A stretch of DNA of 64,000 bases from Polyodon spathula (GCF_017654505.1 NC_054537.1:69676145-69740144); one strand, 5' to 3'; positions 24,704 to 38,151 are shown, counted from the stretch's first letter. Translations and numbers: made by a program. Notes: a model not told the origin generated them from the letters alone.

Positions 24704-25403
24704 CAGTGCAGTCCGGTTATAAGAACCACATCTGCCCTGGGTGTTTTGATTTTTATAAGCGGATGATTCTTAAAAGCGGACCAATATGATTACTGTGGTG
24801 CAGAGTCAAACTTAGTATGAGAATGATAAGAGCTTGTTCCCTGGCTGCAGTGTAATGGGTTGACCACTAGATGTCACGAGTTCCTGCATACATGCACACC
24901 CACGAAAAATCCACAGCTGCTTTGCTTAATGAATTATGGGTAATAGCCAATTGGTTAACTGCTTGTTAAAGTTAATGACACCTTGATAGAAATAACTTAG
25001 TCAATAGCTTTGTGATGGGGGTATAGAGGCGTAAGGAAGCTGAAGTAACAAAAAGAAACCAAAACTCGAGTAAGAGATCTAGTGTTTTTTTCACATGATG
25101 TACTGTTAGTTAGTGTTCCAGCTGAGAGCAAGGTTTATTTTGTTTGTTTTATTAGCGTTGTTTTGCCACCGCAGTGTGAGAAATAAAACCAGCACCGGTT
25201 TAAAACTGTAAGTCAATACTTTACAGTGTCCTCTGCCACCGTCACATTACAATTAGCAAAAGTGTGACATCGGCAGTTTAAATACGGTATACAGATGTCA
25301 ATGGTTCTCGATCACTGAGGACAATACATCAAAACAAGTCCTCGTGGGATCACTGTATGCGGTTGATTCTTACATCAGTGATTCTTATAAACGAACTGCA
25401 CTC
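24704..25403. mobile_element. pogo/Tigger-like non-autonomous element, 700 bp
   Basis: The left end is CAGTGCAGTCCGGTTATAAG and the right end, reversed, GAGTGCAGTTCGTTTATAAG. Both are flanked by TA (24702-24703 and 25404-25405). A CAGT-type terminus with TA duplication fits the pogo/Tigger branch of Tc1/mariner. No transposase frame was found. Confidence 0.65.
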
Positions 25404-25977
25404 TATTACAATTACATATGGTCCCTTTTGTTTTTCTATGTTTTTTCTAAATTCTGTGAATTTTTGATCCATGTTTGTCCACAGGACAGGAAGTAACTGA
25501 TTTTTGAATGATAGTGTCACTCCAAGTCTGTTTTGTGAGATTCCATTAATCAGTGTAAACACCAGTTAAATAACCTAATGCAAGTGCCCATCAATCATAT
25601 AAAATTGGAAGTACAACTAAATTAATAATGTTAACCTGTGTTTAAATGTACAATTTCTTGTATAATGTGCTTCTTGGAACTGTTTAGTCTCATGCAATGG
25701 TGTGGCAGGATGGCTGGGTGGGTGATGTCAGAGCAGACCAGGAAATAGACACAGGCTCGGTACTCCGGGGTGTCGCCAATGCGCTTGTATTTATTAAACA
25801 ATAATAAAGACTTTTAAATAATAAACTAAATGGCACATGGGTCAAACAAACATATGCCAAAACAAAACAAATGTCGACTGGACTGCACTCCGGGTGTGTG
25901 TGTGTTGGCTCAGTGGCGTCAGCTCCCAAGAGTACACAATTCTGCAATTATAACACTCAAAACAACGACACAGTGCT

Positions 25978-26010
25978 CTCTCTCTCTCGCTCTCTCTCTC
26001 TTTCTCTCTC
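25978..26010. repeat. (CT)n microsatellite
   Basis: CT repeat with CG and TT interruptions, inside the partial LTR. Confidence 0.9.
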
Positions 26011-26175
26011 TGTCCCACACACAGCTGCAGTTTTACAATTAGTCAATTTGAAGACAGCCATATTCCGCACAAGTATTTCTGACAGAGAAGGTTTAACTCC
26101 TTCCATGCCAAACAAAACAAAGTAATTTGTTTTTTAACACAAAATGCATTTAAATAACCAAAATAACACAAATAC

Positions 26176-26231
<56 letters not shown>
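26176..26231. repeat. (AAT)n microsatellite
   Basis: About eighteen perfect AAT units, inside the partial LTR. Confidence 0.95.
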
Positions 26232-26234
<3 letters not shown>

Positions 26235-26345
26235 AATACAAATAAACATAGGGGTGGGGGTTTCCATTTTTCGCTGCAGTCCCAGAATTAGGGTCTTCGT
26301 TCTTCCCAGTCAGGTAGCAGGTGTGCCCATATAAGTCAGTGGACT

Positions 26346-29300
26346 CACCTATTCATCATTCTGTATATTGTGGCAACAAGAAATTTATTTTTATTTTTGG
26401 GCTATTTTTATTTTATGTGCTACAACATACTAACTAGTGCTTTGACTAGTGTATATGTAGCCTAGACATTATCTTTTCTATTTTAGTTTGCCTGTTTTTT
26501 ATAATTTATTCTTGAATGTCTTGAAAAAATACGACCTTAAGTAATTTCCCAATGTTTATAACAAACTTTTAAAGGGCTTGATTTTAAAGGGCTTGTATCT
26601 TTACTATTCATTTTGAAAAATTGCCAACCCCAGTGCCATTTTCCTCCACTGACAAGGTGGCAGTCTAGTTTTCAAGCAGCTTCTTTTGAAAACAAGTCAT
26701 TGTTATTTCAATTAGCACTTTGACTGGAATTTTATTTCCGGGATCTAAACTGAAAATGCATGAATGGGTTCGCTGAGGTAACCATAGCAACTGTGGGCTT
26801 CTCTGAAATGGGGAGGAAATGAAGAGAGAACAGCAAAACACTGCACAAACTGGTGAAATTGCTTGATATTGAGAAACAGTGCATGTACATCTCCTATGAA
26901 GGCTATAATATGATGCTGGATCTTTTTAAATGTTGTCCAAATGGCAAATTAGTGAAGCTTTGTGTATTGGGAAACATACAGTATTAGTTTTGGGAGGCTC
27001 ATTGACATTCACCGTTTGCATAGCCAAGCATCCTGCAAAATAAAGGTCATGGAGAAGTGTGGTCACCAGACTTATTCCAGAGAAATTAAACGTTCAAGGC
27101 TTCAATTGGCATAAATCGCCAAAGAGGGAACCAAGTTGGCCAAATCTGACAAATACATACTGGTGTATAACAGGAAATACATATATTCTCAGAGAAAACC
27201 AGAACATAATAGCAATCCTACAAATCCAAGAAGTAACTCATGTCTGAGGCAATATTCCTTCACAAGATGCAGAACTGAGGAAGTCGGTAAGTAACCCCTC
27301 CCTCTAACACTTGTTTCTTTTTAAATGTACTGTAACCACATTCCTGAGCAACCAGATGCGTTCGCTTACCTGTTTTTTTGCTTTATTACATCAAGACCCT
27401 TGCAGCCTTAGAGAAGGTACTGGGGCTCAGGGAGACAGGTGTATTGATTAGATTTTTTTAGAAAAAATATTATTGGTCTGACAAAATTTTGCCTTTCACA
27501 CAGTAGTTAAAGCTATACATGTTTATTGTGTGTATTTCAAGCACAAACAGTACAAAAGTAGAACTTGCATGCTTTTTATTTATTTATTTATTAGTTTTTA
27601 TTTTGTTATATAATCCCTGCCATTGCAGTTTCTTTGCAATAAACAAAGTTTCAAAAGTAATAGCATGTTTACAAAGTAATAGCATTACTGAGGTTTACAT
27701 ATGACTTTCCTTTCCTGTACATACAGATGAAAACTGTTAAATTTAACTTAGTCTTCAAAAAATAAATGTGGAAAAGGGAGCATTTGTTATTCTCCTCATA
27801 ACAAAAATAGGATCACAAAACATTGATCACTATATCAACTCAGTAATTGATGGTGGGGACACAGACTTGAATTAATGTGCAGCAATTTTTGTTCAAATAT
27901 TCAGATAGTTTCTCTGCACTAAAGAAAATAATGTTACTCCATACCGCTGTTTCACATCGCTTCTCTCATTCATCAACCAATAAGCACTGACACAAAGCGA
28001 AACGGACGGAGATTTGAGATTCATGCCAAAATGAAATTTGATCAGAGTGAAAGATCGGCGAAACATGCAGTGATTATACTGACATTAATGCTAGCCAGTA
28101 GCAGCTAACAGAAGCAGAAGCAGTATGAGGAATCAAAGTGCACGCAGCATGAATGAAAGCTGGATAGTGGCACCGCTTTAAGATAAAGGTTGATTAAAAG
28201 ATAGGAGTTGCTGGGGAACTGCTGTGGCTGCACAAAATCCCACTGGTGGCCACATTTGAGAAGCACTAATCTGGACTCGCTAGTTCTGTGCCTGAAAAGT
28301 TTGTGCACTTTTCTGAGTTACAGTTGATCAATACTGAGCATCTATAAAAATATAAACAAACATTCATTATTTTCAGGAAGGCAGCCACCTCCACCCATTA
28401 TAATATATATATATTATATATATTTTCAATATATTTAAATAACATTTACTAAAGGAATCGTGTTCTGACAGGTCAAGGCAGGTGTTTATTTATTTAATTA
28501 TTTTTACACAAAGTTGTCAGACATTTTATTAGCAGCTCAGAGTTTAAAGGTTCTAGACTGTTGGGCATACAGTACAACTTCAAACTAAGAATGGCTTATT
28601 GTTGAAATCTTACCTCCTGTCCTCCCTAGAACTGATACATGCACAGACCTTAAAAGAAATAAATCTATCGGTGTCAATAAATGCCAAGAAGTTGAAAAGA
28701 AAGTGCAGGTGTGCTTATGTATAGAATCATTCTTTTGTTTTGTTTTCTGTAATTCTACCTTGCATTTGAGCAGAGTTCTACTCCCTTATTTGTTAATGTT
28801 TTGTATGCGTTTATAAGGCAGGGAGTTACATTTTTTTTGTATTTTAACATTACTCCTTGTTTTGAGACTTAATTTCAGACTTAATATTTCCAAGCAACAC
28901 CTCAGCAAAATTAAAACAGAGAGCCCTTCACTTTGACCTGCAACATAATGTTGTCATGTGACCTTTTGGATGTAGAAAAAGTCAGTAGTCAAGCCATTAA
29001 ATGAACAAGACAAAGGAAGTACACTTGCATGGCCATCTTGTTTTTCAAATTGTTGTCCAAGCATTTGAAGGTCAATAGGTTACAATCAATTTTGAATTAA
29101 ATACATCTGATTTGGTAACAAATAAACTACAGAATAGCTTGACTGAATACAAGCTTAGTAATTATGCGTTGCAGCATGTTGACTACAAATACTTTGTTTA
29201 TATTGCTTGCGGTTCAATTTTGAATTTATTTCAAGGTGGTGTAGGACTCTGTTAGTGTTGGGTAGTCCTTATTTTGGCCATTTTGGTGACTCATGTTGCC

Positions 29301-30219
29301 AAGTTTTCTGTTACGCATTCCTTTGTGTCCTTGGTTTAAATTTCAAGGCGCTAGTGCCAAACATATGCAACATGACCTTTTTAAATGAATCACCATGCTG
29401 TGCTTGGCTGCATGTTGTTTGACTGCCTCTAAACATTAATCCTTTAATGTAGACCACAGTGTTTCAGAAATGAAATGACATTTTAGACCAAATAATGCCT
29501 TTTTTTATTTTATTTTTTTTACTGACTTTGATGGCAATGTGTTTTGTAAATAAGTTTGCCAGACAGCTGTGATTGCATGACTGTAATTAATCTCAATGCT
29601 TGACTAATTGTATCAACAATACTAGAAGCAAAACAGAGCATAGCATCTTGCACAACAGTTGACATTGTGAATTATACTGTGTTTAGAATGGAAAGTGTTT
29701 ATTTCCAAGACAAGAGGGTTTTATTTAACTTCCTCATAATGAAATAGATAAGGTAACTTTATATATATATTTAAATGCAGTGTTTACAGAGTGTAGCTAT
29801 TTGACAGATATTTAAATGTGTAGTGCGTTATTACTATGTTTCTGTTTTTCACATATTGTTTAAGGCAGAAAATACTACCAATAATCCATTTGACAATTTG
29901 ATTATGAAAATATGTTTTGAAATATCCGAGTAAGCTTTAAGACATTTTGAATTTATAAAGTACATTACAAAGTAAACGAGCCTCACAGCAGCATTTGTCC
30001 AGTTCTATATTCTAGGACCACCTATATAGTCTTCTGCGTGAACGTGGTGCGTGCACATTTTGTTGACATACTTTATACATGTAAGAGGTGCACCCCTCTG
30101 TGTGGCAGGTATGTGATGGTGAAACTTAAGATAGTGTTTGCTATCAAAAATGTGTATTTCATAGTAATAATAACATAATTTTGTCAAGTGTAATAAGCAC
30201 AACACATCATGCACCTGAA
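26346..30219. other. Intronic sequence, unassigned
   Basis: Nearly 4 kb of AT-rich grb10 intron. I see an AT palindrome (28404-28430) and several short frames without motifs. No exon or mobile element could be supported. Confidence 0.55.
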
Positions 30220-33200
30220 CAGGGGCGGTTCTAGGATTTTTTGTTTGGGGTGGCAAGAGATACTGCATACACTTCATTGTCTTTCAATGGTTTTCAAAGC
30301 TGAGCAGCACCTTTTCAGCTAAATACTAAACTTAAAAATAAAAAAAAAATGCCATAACTGTAACCTTCATCTGAACTGAAAATACTTAACTTTGCAATTT
30401 CAACCTTTAAATACAGGGTGACGAGGAGGAGATATGGTATCAAATCATTAACAAAAACACGTTCAGATTTAATGCTTAGGACCCCAAGGTTGCTCAGTCG
30501 GTTGTCTGCCATTACAGAACGTAAGTGGTTTTTCACAGTCTTCAGTGTGGAGAAGCTACACTCACAAGCAGCACTGCTTACATGTATTGTTAATGCAATT
30601 CTATTATTGTTCATGTTTTGTTATTGTTCATGAAAAACCTCCCCAAATGGTTACTGAAATCTTGTGAACTCAAGCAAACTGGGTGGCTTCTGCATGCCAC
30701 TCTTAACATTGCGATCCAAGATTCGATGGGCCTGATGTAGCTCTTGGCTGAGATCTTCTTTATCTGAACCATATGCTTCTGCTAGTGGATTTACAACATC
30801 TTTCTCCAAAAAGTCTTCACTATTAGGACTCAGTGTATGTATTCCCTTCATGATGTGACAGTTTATCTTTGAAAATCTACGTTCTCTTTCCCCGATTATG
30901 GTTTCAAGAATGCGGTAGAATATGTGTGTTCTGAAAGTGTCCTTGTTACTTCCATCCTTTCGCTCACCAATTGTAGACATCACTACTGATCCTTTAAGTC
31001 TTGAAGTTGGATGTGGAGTTCTTTTCTTGATACTTGTTGTGATGGGAACATGGCAACTGTTAGCTGTATCAACAACATCTGTCCAGATATCTTCAAATTG
31101 AAGTTCACTACGAGACTGCTGAAGGGACTCCTTTACAGTATCAATAAGGTCAATAGCACTGGCCAAATCAGCTTTTGGTGACTGGAGCATATCTGATAAA
31201 GTCTTCGTTTTGCCTAGAATCTTCCGGAACACAGCAAAAAGACCAATGAAAAGAATGACAATTTGAGCAAGTAAGCCACATGCATCTATTGCTCTGTCTG
31301 AATGGTCTTCTTCAGTTATTTCTTCTAGTACACGATTATTGCTGACAATCGATCCATGGCATTTCTGCATACAAAGTACCTACAAGTCCATCGTGTATCA
31401 CTTAACCTTTGAAGCTCTCTTGACATACCTTCATACATCTCTTTTTTTGGATTTGCAACCACTTATGGTGCATGTAAGACCCAAAAATAAACAGTTTCTC
31501 TAATAAAGAAATTAGCAGCTGCTTTGATTGATTTCACTGAATCAACAAGTGTCCATGACAGTGGACACAGAAAGCGTGCTTTGCTACTTCCTTAATTGTT
31601 ATTGTTGACACTCCAGAACAGTTCCCACTCATTACAGCAGCTCCATCAAATCCTTGACCTACCAGGTTCTCTTTGTAGTCAAGTCCATATGATTCTAAAC
31701 ACCAATTTTTTCTGTCAATCCTTCTGCATCCAAACGCTCAGCGTCTTGGAAATGTAAAAAACTTTCATGTACTGCCCCATTATAATAGTACCTAAAGACA
31801 ACAGAGAGCTGTTATTTCTTTTTCATGTCTTTGGTTTCATCAGCTATTATGGAGAACTGCTTACTTTCTTTCACCTCATCGATAATCTGTTTTCGAACCA
31901 TGTCTGCCAAGCATTGGAGCATTTCATTCTGTATGGTGTTGCATATGTATTTTGCATTCTGATGCTCCAACAGATTGCTTTCTACCAATGGATTTTGCTT
32001 CAACCAAATATGGAATTTCTAGAAAGTGTCCTTTATTTTTAGACTCATTGGACTCGCAATATCCTCTCTGAGCAATGTTTTGTGTTGCAGTTAAAAGGAG
32101 CACTTCTGCAATCGTCTTGATATATTGCCAGTACTCTTGTATCTTTTTCTTGTAGCCTTCATTGAATAGCTGCAACACGGAGGTGTTACTACCTGCCATC
32201 CTGTGGTATTCTTTCCAGGCTCCCATTGCCAGGGCATAGCATTCACATGTGAAGCAAATTCACCATCTTTGAATGTAGCCTTTTTTCCAGTTGGAGTAAC
32301 CTGTTGACATGAAAGCTGGGTCTGGATGGGTACTTGGAGTAAAGTGGCGGCAGGCAAAGCAGTACACTGCATCTCTGCTTTGAGGGTATTCCAGCCACGA
32401 ATGTGCTTTGTACCACGAGGACTGAAAACTTCTTGCGCCACCTCCTTGAATTTTTTTGGGGGAATCTTGTGAGAACAGGTCTTATTGGGTCTTCATTTCT
32501 GAATCTTGAAATATCTAAAATAATAATTAATACATAATGCTTCTATTCTGTAATGCAATGTTAAACATATATTTACTAGTTTTGCACAACACCAATGTTA
32601 TTTAAGCATTTACAAAATACACTGCCCAAAACAATTATATTAACTCTCTACAACTCAACTATCTTCTTTGATATGTACAGCAGCTTCCAGGATTGTTCAT
32701 ACTCTTGATACAATGTAACTGAAAGTTTTTTTTTTTTTTTTAGCAAAACAAATACATGTGTACATTCAGTATTTGTTACATATAAATGAAGACATGAAAA
32801 ATTGTAAGACTATCAGTATTAAATATTGCAAAAACATATCTGTCCAAAATAATAGCATTTTAATTTACAGGGTGTGAATAAATATGAAATCATGTTTTTA
32901 GAAATATATGCAATTATTTTGGACAGGTATGTTTTTGTGATGTCCAATACTGATCGTCTTAAATTTTCATGAGAGAGGATGATAATAATGTTAATTACCA
33001 TGCATAAGTACAGTATGTAAAACATAAGAATGTATGAATAAATATGTTATTTTGTTTAATTACTTTAATGTTAAAATATGATAAAACACACCCTGTGGTC
33101 CAGTTGTGACAGGAGTCTCAATATCTGCCGGTGGGACCACGTCTGGTCCAGATGAAACAGTTTCATCATCACTGTCCAAAAGAACATCACTTACAGAATC

Positions 33201-33440
33201 ACTGGAGTTCTCAATAATAGCCTCCAGTAATTCTGCATCAGAAGGGCATCATTCACTGTCTGAAATCTCCTCTCTGCTTTTTTTCTGCCTCCTGACTGCA
33301 TTCACTTGAAGAGGTGAATGCAGAATCTTTGCTTATTTCTTTAGGCACCAAGAACCTCCTCATGCTGTACAGTTTTATTTTTTATCCTTTCTTACAGTCC
33401 TCTCTCTCCCTCTCTCAGCTGTACCCTCTTTCTGGTCTCA
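30220..33440 (-). mobile_element. Decayed hAT transposon, TTF-zinc-finger/ZMYM type
   Basis: The element reads on the minus strand. The end on the low-coordinate side starts CAGGGGCGGTTCTAGG, a known type of hAT terminus. Inside is a broken gene with the domain order of TTF-zinc-finger hAT transposases and their domesticated relatives such as ZMYM1. I could not find the matching terminus or the 8-bp duplication on the other side, so the right limit is where coding similarity stops. The element may extend into the GC-richer stretch near 34200-34700. Confidence 0.7.
30315..33400 (-). pseudogene. hAT transposase pseudogene (TTF Zn finger + hAT dimerisation)
   Basis: A 5' exon-like part (33090-33400) encodes an acidic Ser-rich leader. 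It seems to be followed by an intron (about 32520-33090, acceptor TATTATTTTAG on the minus strand). The main part then reads HSWLEYPQSRDAVYCFACRH and TGYSNWKK (complement of about 32260-32410), which is a TTF-type zinc finger. Next come a transposase core in pieces (FSIIADETKD near 31820), the 239-codon open stretch 30651-31370 (CLSDMLQ-type, HIFYRILETIIGERERRFSK) and the C-terminal dimerisation motif VSSAACECSFSTLKTVKNHL at about 30580. Stops and frameshifts near 32250, 31800, 31400 and 30640 inactivate it. Such proteins cut and paste hAT DNA; this copy cannot. Confidence 0.75.
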
Positions 33441-34434
33441 CTGATGGCTTGATCACAGCTTGACTCTACAAAAATACCATTACATTATAACTATAGTCGT
33501 ATTAACTCATAACCTACATGCACATATACGGGGGGCGGGGGGAGGCTAATGAGGAGTAAGTGGAGGAGCAAATTTTGTACAGGAACAAAATGTTTTGAAA
33601 ATGACCCTTATAGTGACAATTAACTATTTTAAACACCTTGAATAGTACATGTGTATGGAACATGACTCGAGTCTCTATTACTAATAGTATTTTGATGAAG
33701 AAGAATGAGACTGGAGAAGGCAATAACATTTCATTTCAGGAAGATCTTGGCAAATAAGCCATTAGGACTGTGCTCTGTAATAACAGGTACATATATTATT
33801 TTAGGTTCATTTTAAAATAACTTTTCAATTCACCTCCTGCCTGCTCTTTATTATTCACTCCCAAAAATGATGACATAATTTATATAGGCTATTTCAATCA
33901 TTTATTTGGTTAAAAAGACCCATGTATGCTCGTGTATCGTTATAGGTTCGGTACCATGAATTTATAAATAAACTACAATATTACTACTGACGGACACAAC
34001 AATGGACTTTTACATGTGTCACATGTTTAACACCACTGTGATTTTATATAATATGATTGCTCTAATCTTTTTTTTTTTTATTTGAACTAAGTGTTTATTA
34101 TTTTCATTTATCAAAAAGCTGAATTTACCTCCGGTTCTTCTGCTTCGCCTCAGTTTGCCTGGATAATTAGAAGCTCAACTTCACAGTCGCCGTGAGCTGT
34201 GTGTCAAACTACCGGTACCACTGAAACCGTCCGTCCACACCCACACGTCATCTGATTGGACAATATGGGCCAGGTTTATTGCAACAAAATACATACACAA
34301 AAGTTGTTTCTCTTCTGTTATATGACAACCGCATCCATTAAAAATTATTAACAAAAATATTTAAAGGCAATAATCCTGGTAAGGGACGTGCGGGGGGAGG
34401 GGGCGATTCCGGTCAGTCAGTCCGCATGTATATG

Positions 34435-34470
34435 TATATATATATATGGCACACACACACACACACACAC
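34435..34470. repeat. (TA)n-(CA)n microsatellite
   Basis: Short TA run followed by about ten CA units. Confidence 0.85.
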
Positions 34471-34483
34471 CACCCAGTTGATA

Positions 34484-34633
34484 TATTGCGGGTGTCGGGG
34501 TCCAATATAAATCTGCTGTTTGTCGGGATATAACGAGAGACCCCTAGAAAAAAAAAAATAGGCTAGTAACAAATACTGCACAACAACCCCATCGTTTTAT
34601 CACGGGCATCAGGGTCCAGTTTAAATCCTCTAC
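34484..34633 (+). repeat. Diverged tandem phrase, spacing about 113 bp
   Basis: The phrase ATTGCGGGTGTCGGGGTCCA (about 34484-34503, followed by ATATAAATCTGCT) recurs as ATCACGGGCATCAGGGTCCA (about 34598-34617, followed by GTTTAAATCCTCT). About 27 of 33 bases match. It is not a known family to me; it could be the subterminal repeat of a transposon, perhaps the far end of the neighbouring hAT element. Confidence 0.5.
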
Positions 34634-36392
34634 GCAGCCTGCTTTTTCTAATTTTTCGTATAAAAAGCAGCACACCAAATTCGTACAGCGGAGGGTAATT
34701 GCTTCTCACAAACTTGAGTCCAATTAATTTCATGAGTCTTCCTCTCCTTTCTCAAATGCACAAACCTGCTGCATTGTAAGAATCCATTAACAACATAGGA
34801 GGCTTGTTGCTAGGGAGCTGACACCACTGCCTTTTGCTAGTGCATTGGCTAAAATAAAAACCACTTCAACAAGTAGATATTTAATTTGCTTTGTGTTATT
34901 GTACAATATGTGTGTATATGATAACAATATCATATTAATGCTTTGCTTTTAATTGTTTTGTATGTTGTTCTTTGTGAATTGCAGTGTGAAATAAAACAAA
35001 CAGTAATTCTAAGTGCCTATGTATATTGCAGCTAAGGCATGCACAATTAGACAGTAAAAATGGAAAGCCAACTCCAGGACCGCAATATATCCGAATATTA
35101 TGATTTAAGTTATGTTTTTTTCTTTAACAGTAAAATAAATAAAACAAGAAATTACAGTATAGGGTACTGTAAGCAAGCAAACAAATCATTTCTCCCTTTC
35201 TTTTTACATTCCAGAAAAAACAAATCGACTAGACCTTTGTTGCTTGAGCCCACTCTTTTAATAAATTGGGGAGAATGTCATATAAACATTATGCAGGCTC
35301 TCTTTTCTACCTCCTTGGCTTCTGTGTTGAAAGATAAAATTCCATTCTACAGCTGTTAAATAGCATACAGCTTCTTTTTTTGTTGCTTTTCTCCTTATCG
35401 CTCTTTGCCCAGATAAAACAGAGTAAAGCCTCCCTACCCTTCCATCACAGAGATTTGTTTATCAACTTCATGTCCAGAGTTCAAATGTTCAAGCAAGGAC
35501 ATTTGCATTTTGCAGATAACCTCGTATAAGTTCACCTACATACAGTATCTTTGTTGTTTTTGTTCTATCTGTATAAACTCTTTCTGATACATTTGCCACT
35601 GCTTTTTTCACAAGTTTACAAAAAAATACCCTTTCTTGCAATTTTAGTATTGTAGTTGGTTAGCCAACTACAGTACTAAACGCCAGTTTTGGCTTATTTG
35701 TTAAGAATTATGTAAGCCAATGTAAAATTAATATGTAATCTTCAAATTCAGCATTATTCCTTTTTAAGTAGTTTATCAGTAGTAACAAATAGAACCCACA
35801 ACAACTAGAGATTTTCAAGTGCAAGTGTTTAGGGCTGTGCTGGTTGTAAGTTGAAAAAAGAAACAGGTAATTTATGTACCGCATTGGGCTACATGTAGGT
35901 CACTGAGACTGCATAGGATATTTGAGTCTGAAGCATTCAGTAGGAAGCAAATTAGCCTTTCATCTGTAAAAGTAGGGCAGCATTGATTTTCTCATATCAA
36001 GCTACCCAAAGAGTGGGCAGGCTTCCAGACGAAAAAGTTCAAAGATTTTTCAAACTTAATTTTTACATAATATACTAGAACCTTTAGAATCATGAAGGAT
36101 TAGAATAGGCAACTATAGTCTATTTTTAATAGAAAATAAATATATACCAGTACTGAATTATGACCATAAATGTTGATTTGATGGATGATTCCCTTGGCTA
36201 CTCTCCAGCAGATAGTTTGAATCTCATTATTTGGTTTTATTGCAGTGAAAAGCAGAATTAAAAGTCCAGCAGAGAAAGAAATTGGTTGACCTTGAGTTTA
36301 GTGTGTAACTTTCAGCACACTGCTTCCCTTCATGTTACTGAGCGTTTTTAATTATGCAGGGCCTCTTGCTGATCCTGCAGACAGATCACTAT

Positions 36393-36448
<56 letters not shown>

Positions 36449-36449
36449 T

Positions 36450-36502
<53 letters not shown>
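36393..36502. repeat. (TA)n then (GA)n microsatellite
   Basis: A short TA block runs into about 45 GA units with GATA interruptions. The 62-codon frame over it is only Arg-Glu low complexity, not a gene. Confidence 0.95.
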
Positions 36503-36506
<4 letters not shown>

Positions 36507-37770
36507 GTTTTATATATTAAAACTAGAGCTGAACATGAACCAGTTCACTGCTTGGTTAAAAATTACACCAAGAAAGAAAACTCTCCTTCATCTCTGTGAA
36601 ATTGGGTGCATTTTCATGTTTGCCACAGTTACCCAGCTCATAAGGAATGCAAAGCCCAAGATTGGAACATTTCAAACGACGGTTACTAAAATACCAGCAG
36701 GGAAATCGAACATAGATTATGGCAATTGCAAAGGTGTTGTTATCATAGGATCATGTTTATAAAGTGAATGGTGTGGTTACAGTTTACAACAGTGTCAGAT
36801 GAGAGTGGTGTTTTTATTTTTTTTAAATCGTCCTTTGTTATCCGGGATAGTGACAGGAGGTATCCATACCAGATTTGTGCTGCTGCTTCACAGCGGTGAG
36901 AAAGACGTTATTTGCATTATGGAATACCCGGTTACTTCGCAAACTGACTTTGCAGTTTACAGTTGGACAATGTGGAGGATTACTGGGCCAGTGTTAAACA
37001 ATTTAAAACAATGCAGAGCACAGCAGAAGAGATGATACCATCGTACTTGGACACGTTTATGTAGTGAGAAAGGTGCTGCAGCAATTGTTGAGATGCATGG
37101 AGATGGGGCAGCGGCAACAAAACATCCATTAACCACCAAACCACCAACCACCAAAGTCTCTGGCAAGAACGATCCAGAATGTTTAAGATATATATTTCTA
37201 AACTATTTTCAGAATGGGATAGGAAATGCTGTAGTTAAGGGAGAAGCAGCAGAAAGATCAAAACAGTGAGTTTTGAATTGATTTGAATACTTACTTTTTC
37301 CTTTTCTCACTACTTTAATCATTGTCTGATTCAGACCCTTTCAATATCTCGTGTACAATTCCATTCCAAAAAGGTCAACATATACATGAACTTGTCAGTG
37401 ATGTTTATTGCGATAAATTCCAATATGTCTGCTGTTGTTTTTCCCTCAAAATTCTAATGGTTTATGGATATCTACCAGTGATTTGCCCCTTTTTTGAAAA
37501 GAAGTGCCGACCCATGGTGATATGCTGTAATATCAGCACCCCCATGTGACCTGTTTACACCATTCAGGATAGAGTATTTGAAATACCAATTTTATGAAGA
37601 AAATATATAAAAGCTTTAGACGACTTTGAAAAAACATTTTGTATGCTTTTTTTTACTACAAATGTAATTTGACCATTTCCTCTTTTTTATATAGATTATT
37701 TACATTGTCTCACATTTTCCCCCCTGTATTAATTTTTAACATCAACAGAACTTGAACCAATATTATCTGT

Positions 37771-37805
37771 CATGTAACAGGTAAGTGGAATCTACCTGTT
37801 ACATG
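37771..37805. repeat. Perfect 13-bp inverted repeat at DIRS-B 5' border
   Basis: CATGTAACAGGTA, nine bases, then TACCTGTTACATG. It lies exactly where DIRS-like coding sequence begins, so it may mark a rearrangement join or the truncated terminus. Confidence 0.7.
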
Positions 37806-38125
37806 GAATCCACTAAAGAGCTGGTTCGCTTGCTGCCCAGAAAGGCTCTTCAAGCCAGTAAGAAAACTGCACCTTGGCATCCTAGGGCTCAGCAGCCCCA
37901 GACTCGGCAGCCAACAGTGCCTGCAGGTCAGGGGGCTCACCATCATAGGGACGGCCAGACACAGAGGGGGCACCACTGCCAATGCCGCCTACTGCTTTAC
38001 AACAAAAAGCAACGCCAAAACCACCAACGGCTTAGCAGCAGTTCTAGGGGCCAGGGCCCTTATTCAAGGAGCCAACTGGATTACTGCCGATCAAGCACCA
38101 TGGACATCTGGGTTCTCACCATAGT
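37806..38125 (+). pseudogene. DIRS-B gag end / RT start, left of the CR1 insert
   Basis: The open reading contains TKELVRLLPRKALQASKK, a Gln/His-rich low-complexity stretch, and MDIWVLTIV at its end. After the CR1 insert the same frame resumes at 42471 with LGYSLQFKQGPPHFSGV. The combined WVL...GYSLQF...PP.FSGV order is the entry to the DIRS reverse transcriptase. The apparent 187-codon frame here runs on into the CR1 leader by chance. Confidence 0.7.
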
Positions 38126-38151
38126 TAAAGTGTTAAACGAGGCAGTTAAAG

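Larger units (their letters stand above)
25701..26345 (-). mobile_element. Partial LTR, related to the 50030 LTR
   Basis: Begins TGTGGCAGGATGGCTGGGTGG and continues through GGTGATGTCAGA...CCAGGAAATA. That is the reverse complement of the 3' end of the LTR at 50030-50637 (...TGATGTCACCCACTCCGGCC), so it is the same family on the minus strand. A minus-strand TATA-like CTTATATGGG lies at the complement of about 26318-26327. Microsatellites inside have expanded it. I find no matching far end or target duplication, so the right boundary is approximate. Confidence 0.55.
33441..37770. other. Intronic sequence, mostly unassigned
   Basis: AT-rich with a few GC-richer patches (34180-34260, 34380-34440). 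It holds a diverged duplicated phrase (34484-34633), TA/CA and GA microsatellites and an 8-bp-arm hairpin (GTAGTTGG/CCAACTAC near 35652-35671). No gene is supported. Confidence 0.5.

Noticed and set aside
36332..36520. 62-codon frame rich in Arg-Glu
   Set aside because: It is the translation of a (GA)n microsatellite.
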